From positions 48,236 through 79,032 of the forward strand of contig MFNK01000002.1 of NCBI GenBank assembly GCA_001782045.1: DNA of 30,797 bases, written 5' to 3'. Both the position numbers and the translations under genes were made by a program. Positions 30,707-30,797 of this stretch are shown here, piece after piece. Each line of letters begins with the position of its first letter. Within the stretch, counting starts at the first letter, position 1. The DNA comes from Candidatus Levybacteria bacterium RIFCSPHIGHO2_01_FULL_36_15b (GTDB lineage Bacteria > Patescibacteria > Microgenomatia > Levybacterales > UBA12049). The notes under the pieces were generated by a model. It was given only the letters and a program-made list of their open reading frames with translations. It did no database searches and was not told the origin of the DNA.

Positions 30707-30797
30707 TTACTTAGGATTTTGTTCGGAGATTTTGGTTCTAAGACCTTCTGCCAATCCACTATAAAACTCTTGCCTATCCCAAGCTTTTGGAACGCCT
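30707..30797 (-). CDS. C-terminal end of an unidentified gene (runs off right edge)
   Basis: The minus-strand frame is open from the window edge to a TAA at 30707 and reads GVPKAWDRQEFYSGLAEGLR.. and then TKISEQNPK. It is convergent with the 54-aa gene, with 16 bases between their stops. Residue composition looks like real protein, but the visible 29 codons are too few to name a family. Confidence 0.4.
   Translation of the reverse strand, partial: GVPKAWDRQEFYSGLAEGLRTKISEQNPK

Noticed and set aside
1..30797. Alternative genetic code (TGA as Gly)
   Set aside because: Several confident genes end with TGA at positions coupled to the next start (thioredoxin, lysS, kbl, DUF192) and rmuC also ends in TGA, so TGA is a stop.

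Overview
The window comes from a small-genome, AT-rich bacterium, most likely a member of the Candidate Phyla Radiation (Patescibacteria), perhaps Microgenomates-like. This placement is inferred from the protein set: class I lysyl-tRNA synthetase, VanW and RmuC proteins, a membrane-anchored solute-binding protein, a Cys-less HPxH/HxH cupredoxin, and very compact spacing with many 4-base ATGA overlaps. TGA is used as an ordinary stop codon, so the Gly-TGA code of Gracilibacteria/Absconditabacteria does not apply. No tRNA, no CRISPR array and no integrase was seen.

From 1 to 12.2 kb every gene is on the minus strand. They are a ccdA/thioredoxin pair (ccdA runs off the left edge), secA, a tiny 12-codon Lys-rich ORF with its own promoter and terminator, serS, lysS-rdgB, a tdh-kbl threonine-to-glycine pair, greA with a hairpin leader, a nucleotidyltransferase-fold protein and a membrane-tethered ABC-type solute-binding protein. 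A back-to-back pair of -10 boxes at 12.19 kb starts the plus-strand block from 12.2 to 20.4 kb. It holds vanW, a cytidylyltransferase-like gene, a DUF192 gene, tsaD, rmuC, a cupredoxin, a UvrD-type helicase fused to a Fe-S PD-(D/E)XK nuclease, and the RNase P RNA gene rnpB. From 20.4 to 25.3 kb the minus strand carries an AI-2E-type permease, HU, a HAD phosphatase, RNase Y, recX and recA.

From 25.36 kb to the right edge lies an accessory region of mostly unrecognised genes: a winged-helix regulator, a 105-aa protein, a tandem-HTH protein, a 102-aa helical protein, a short ORF interrupted by a repeat, a DNA methyltransferase with a C-terminal Mrr-like nuclease domain, and a three-gene operon of unknown function behind a structured leader RNA. 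Two features set the 25.4-27.4 kb part apart. Five copies of a 30-bp palindrome occupy its gaps, one ending exactly at the regulator's start codon. Five near-identical promoters read CCGC(A/T)G-TATAAT, four of them 6-8 bases before an ATG.

Many genes across the window, housekeeping ones included, have a -10 box only 6-8 bases before the start codon and no Shine-Dalgarno sequence, which predicts leaderless mRNAs. Strong Shine-Dalgarno sequences appear only at a few genes: HU, the cupredoxin, the 12-codon ORF and the last two genes of the right-hand operon. Three genes (secA, greA and the 309-aa gene at 29.2 kb) have a terminator-like hairpin between a good promoter and the start codon, suggesting control by premature termination.
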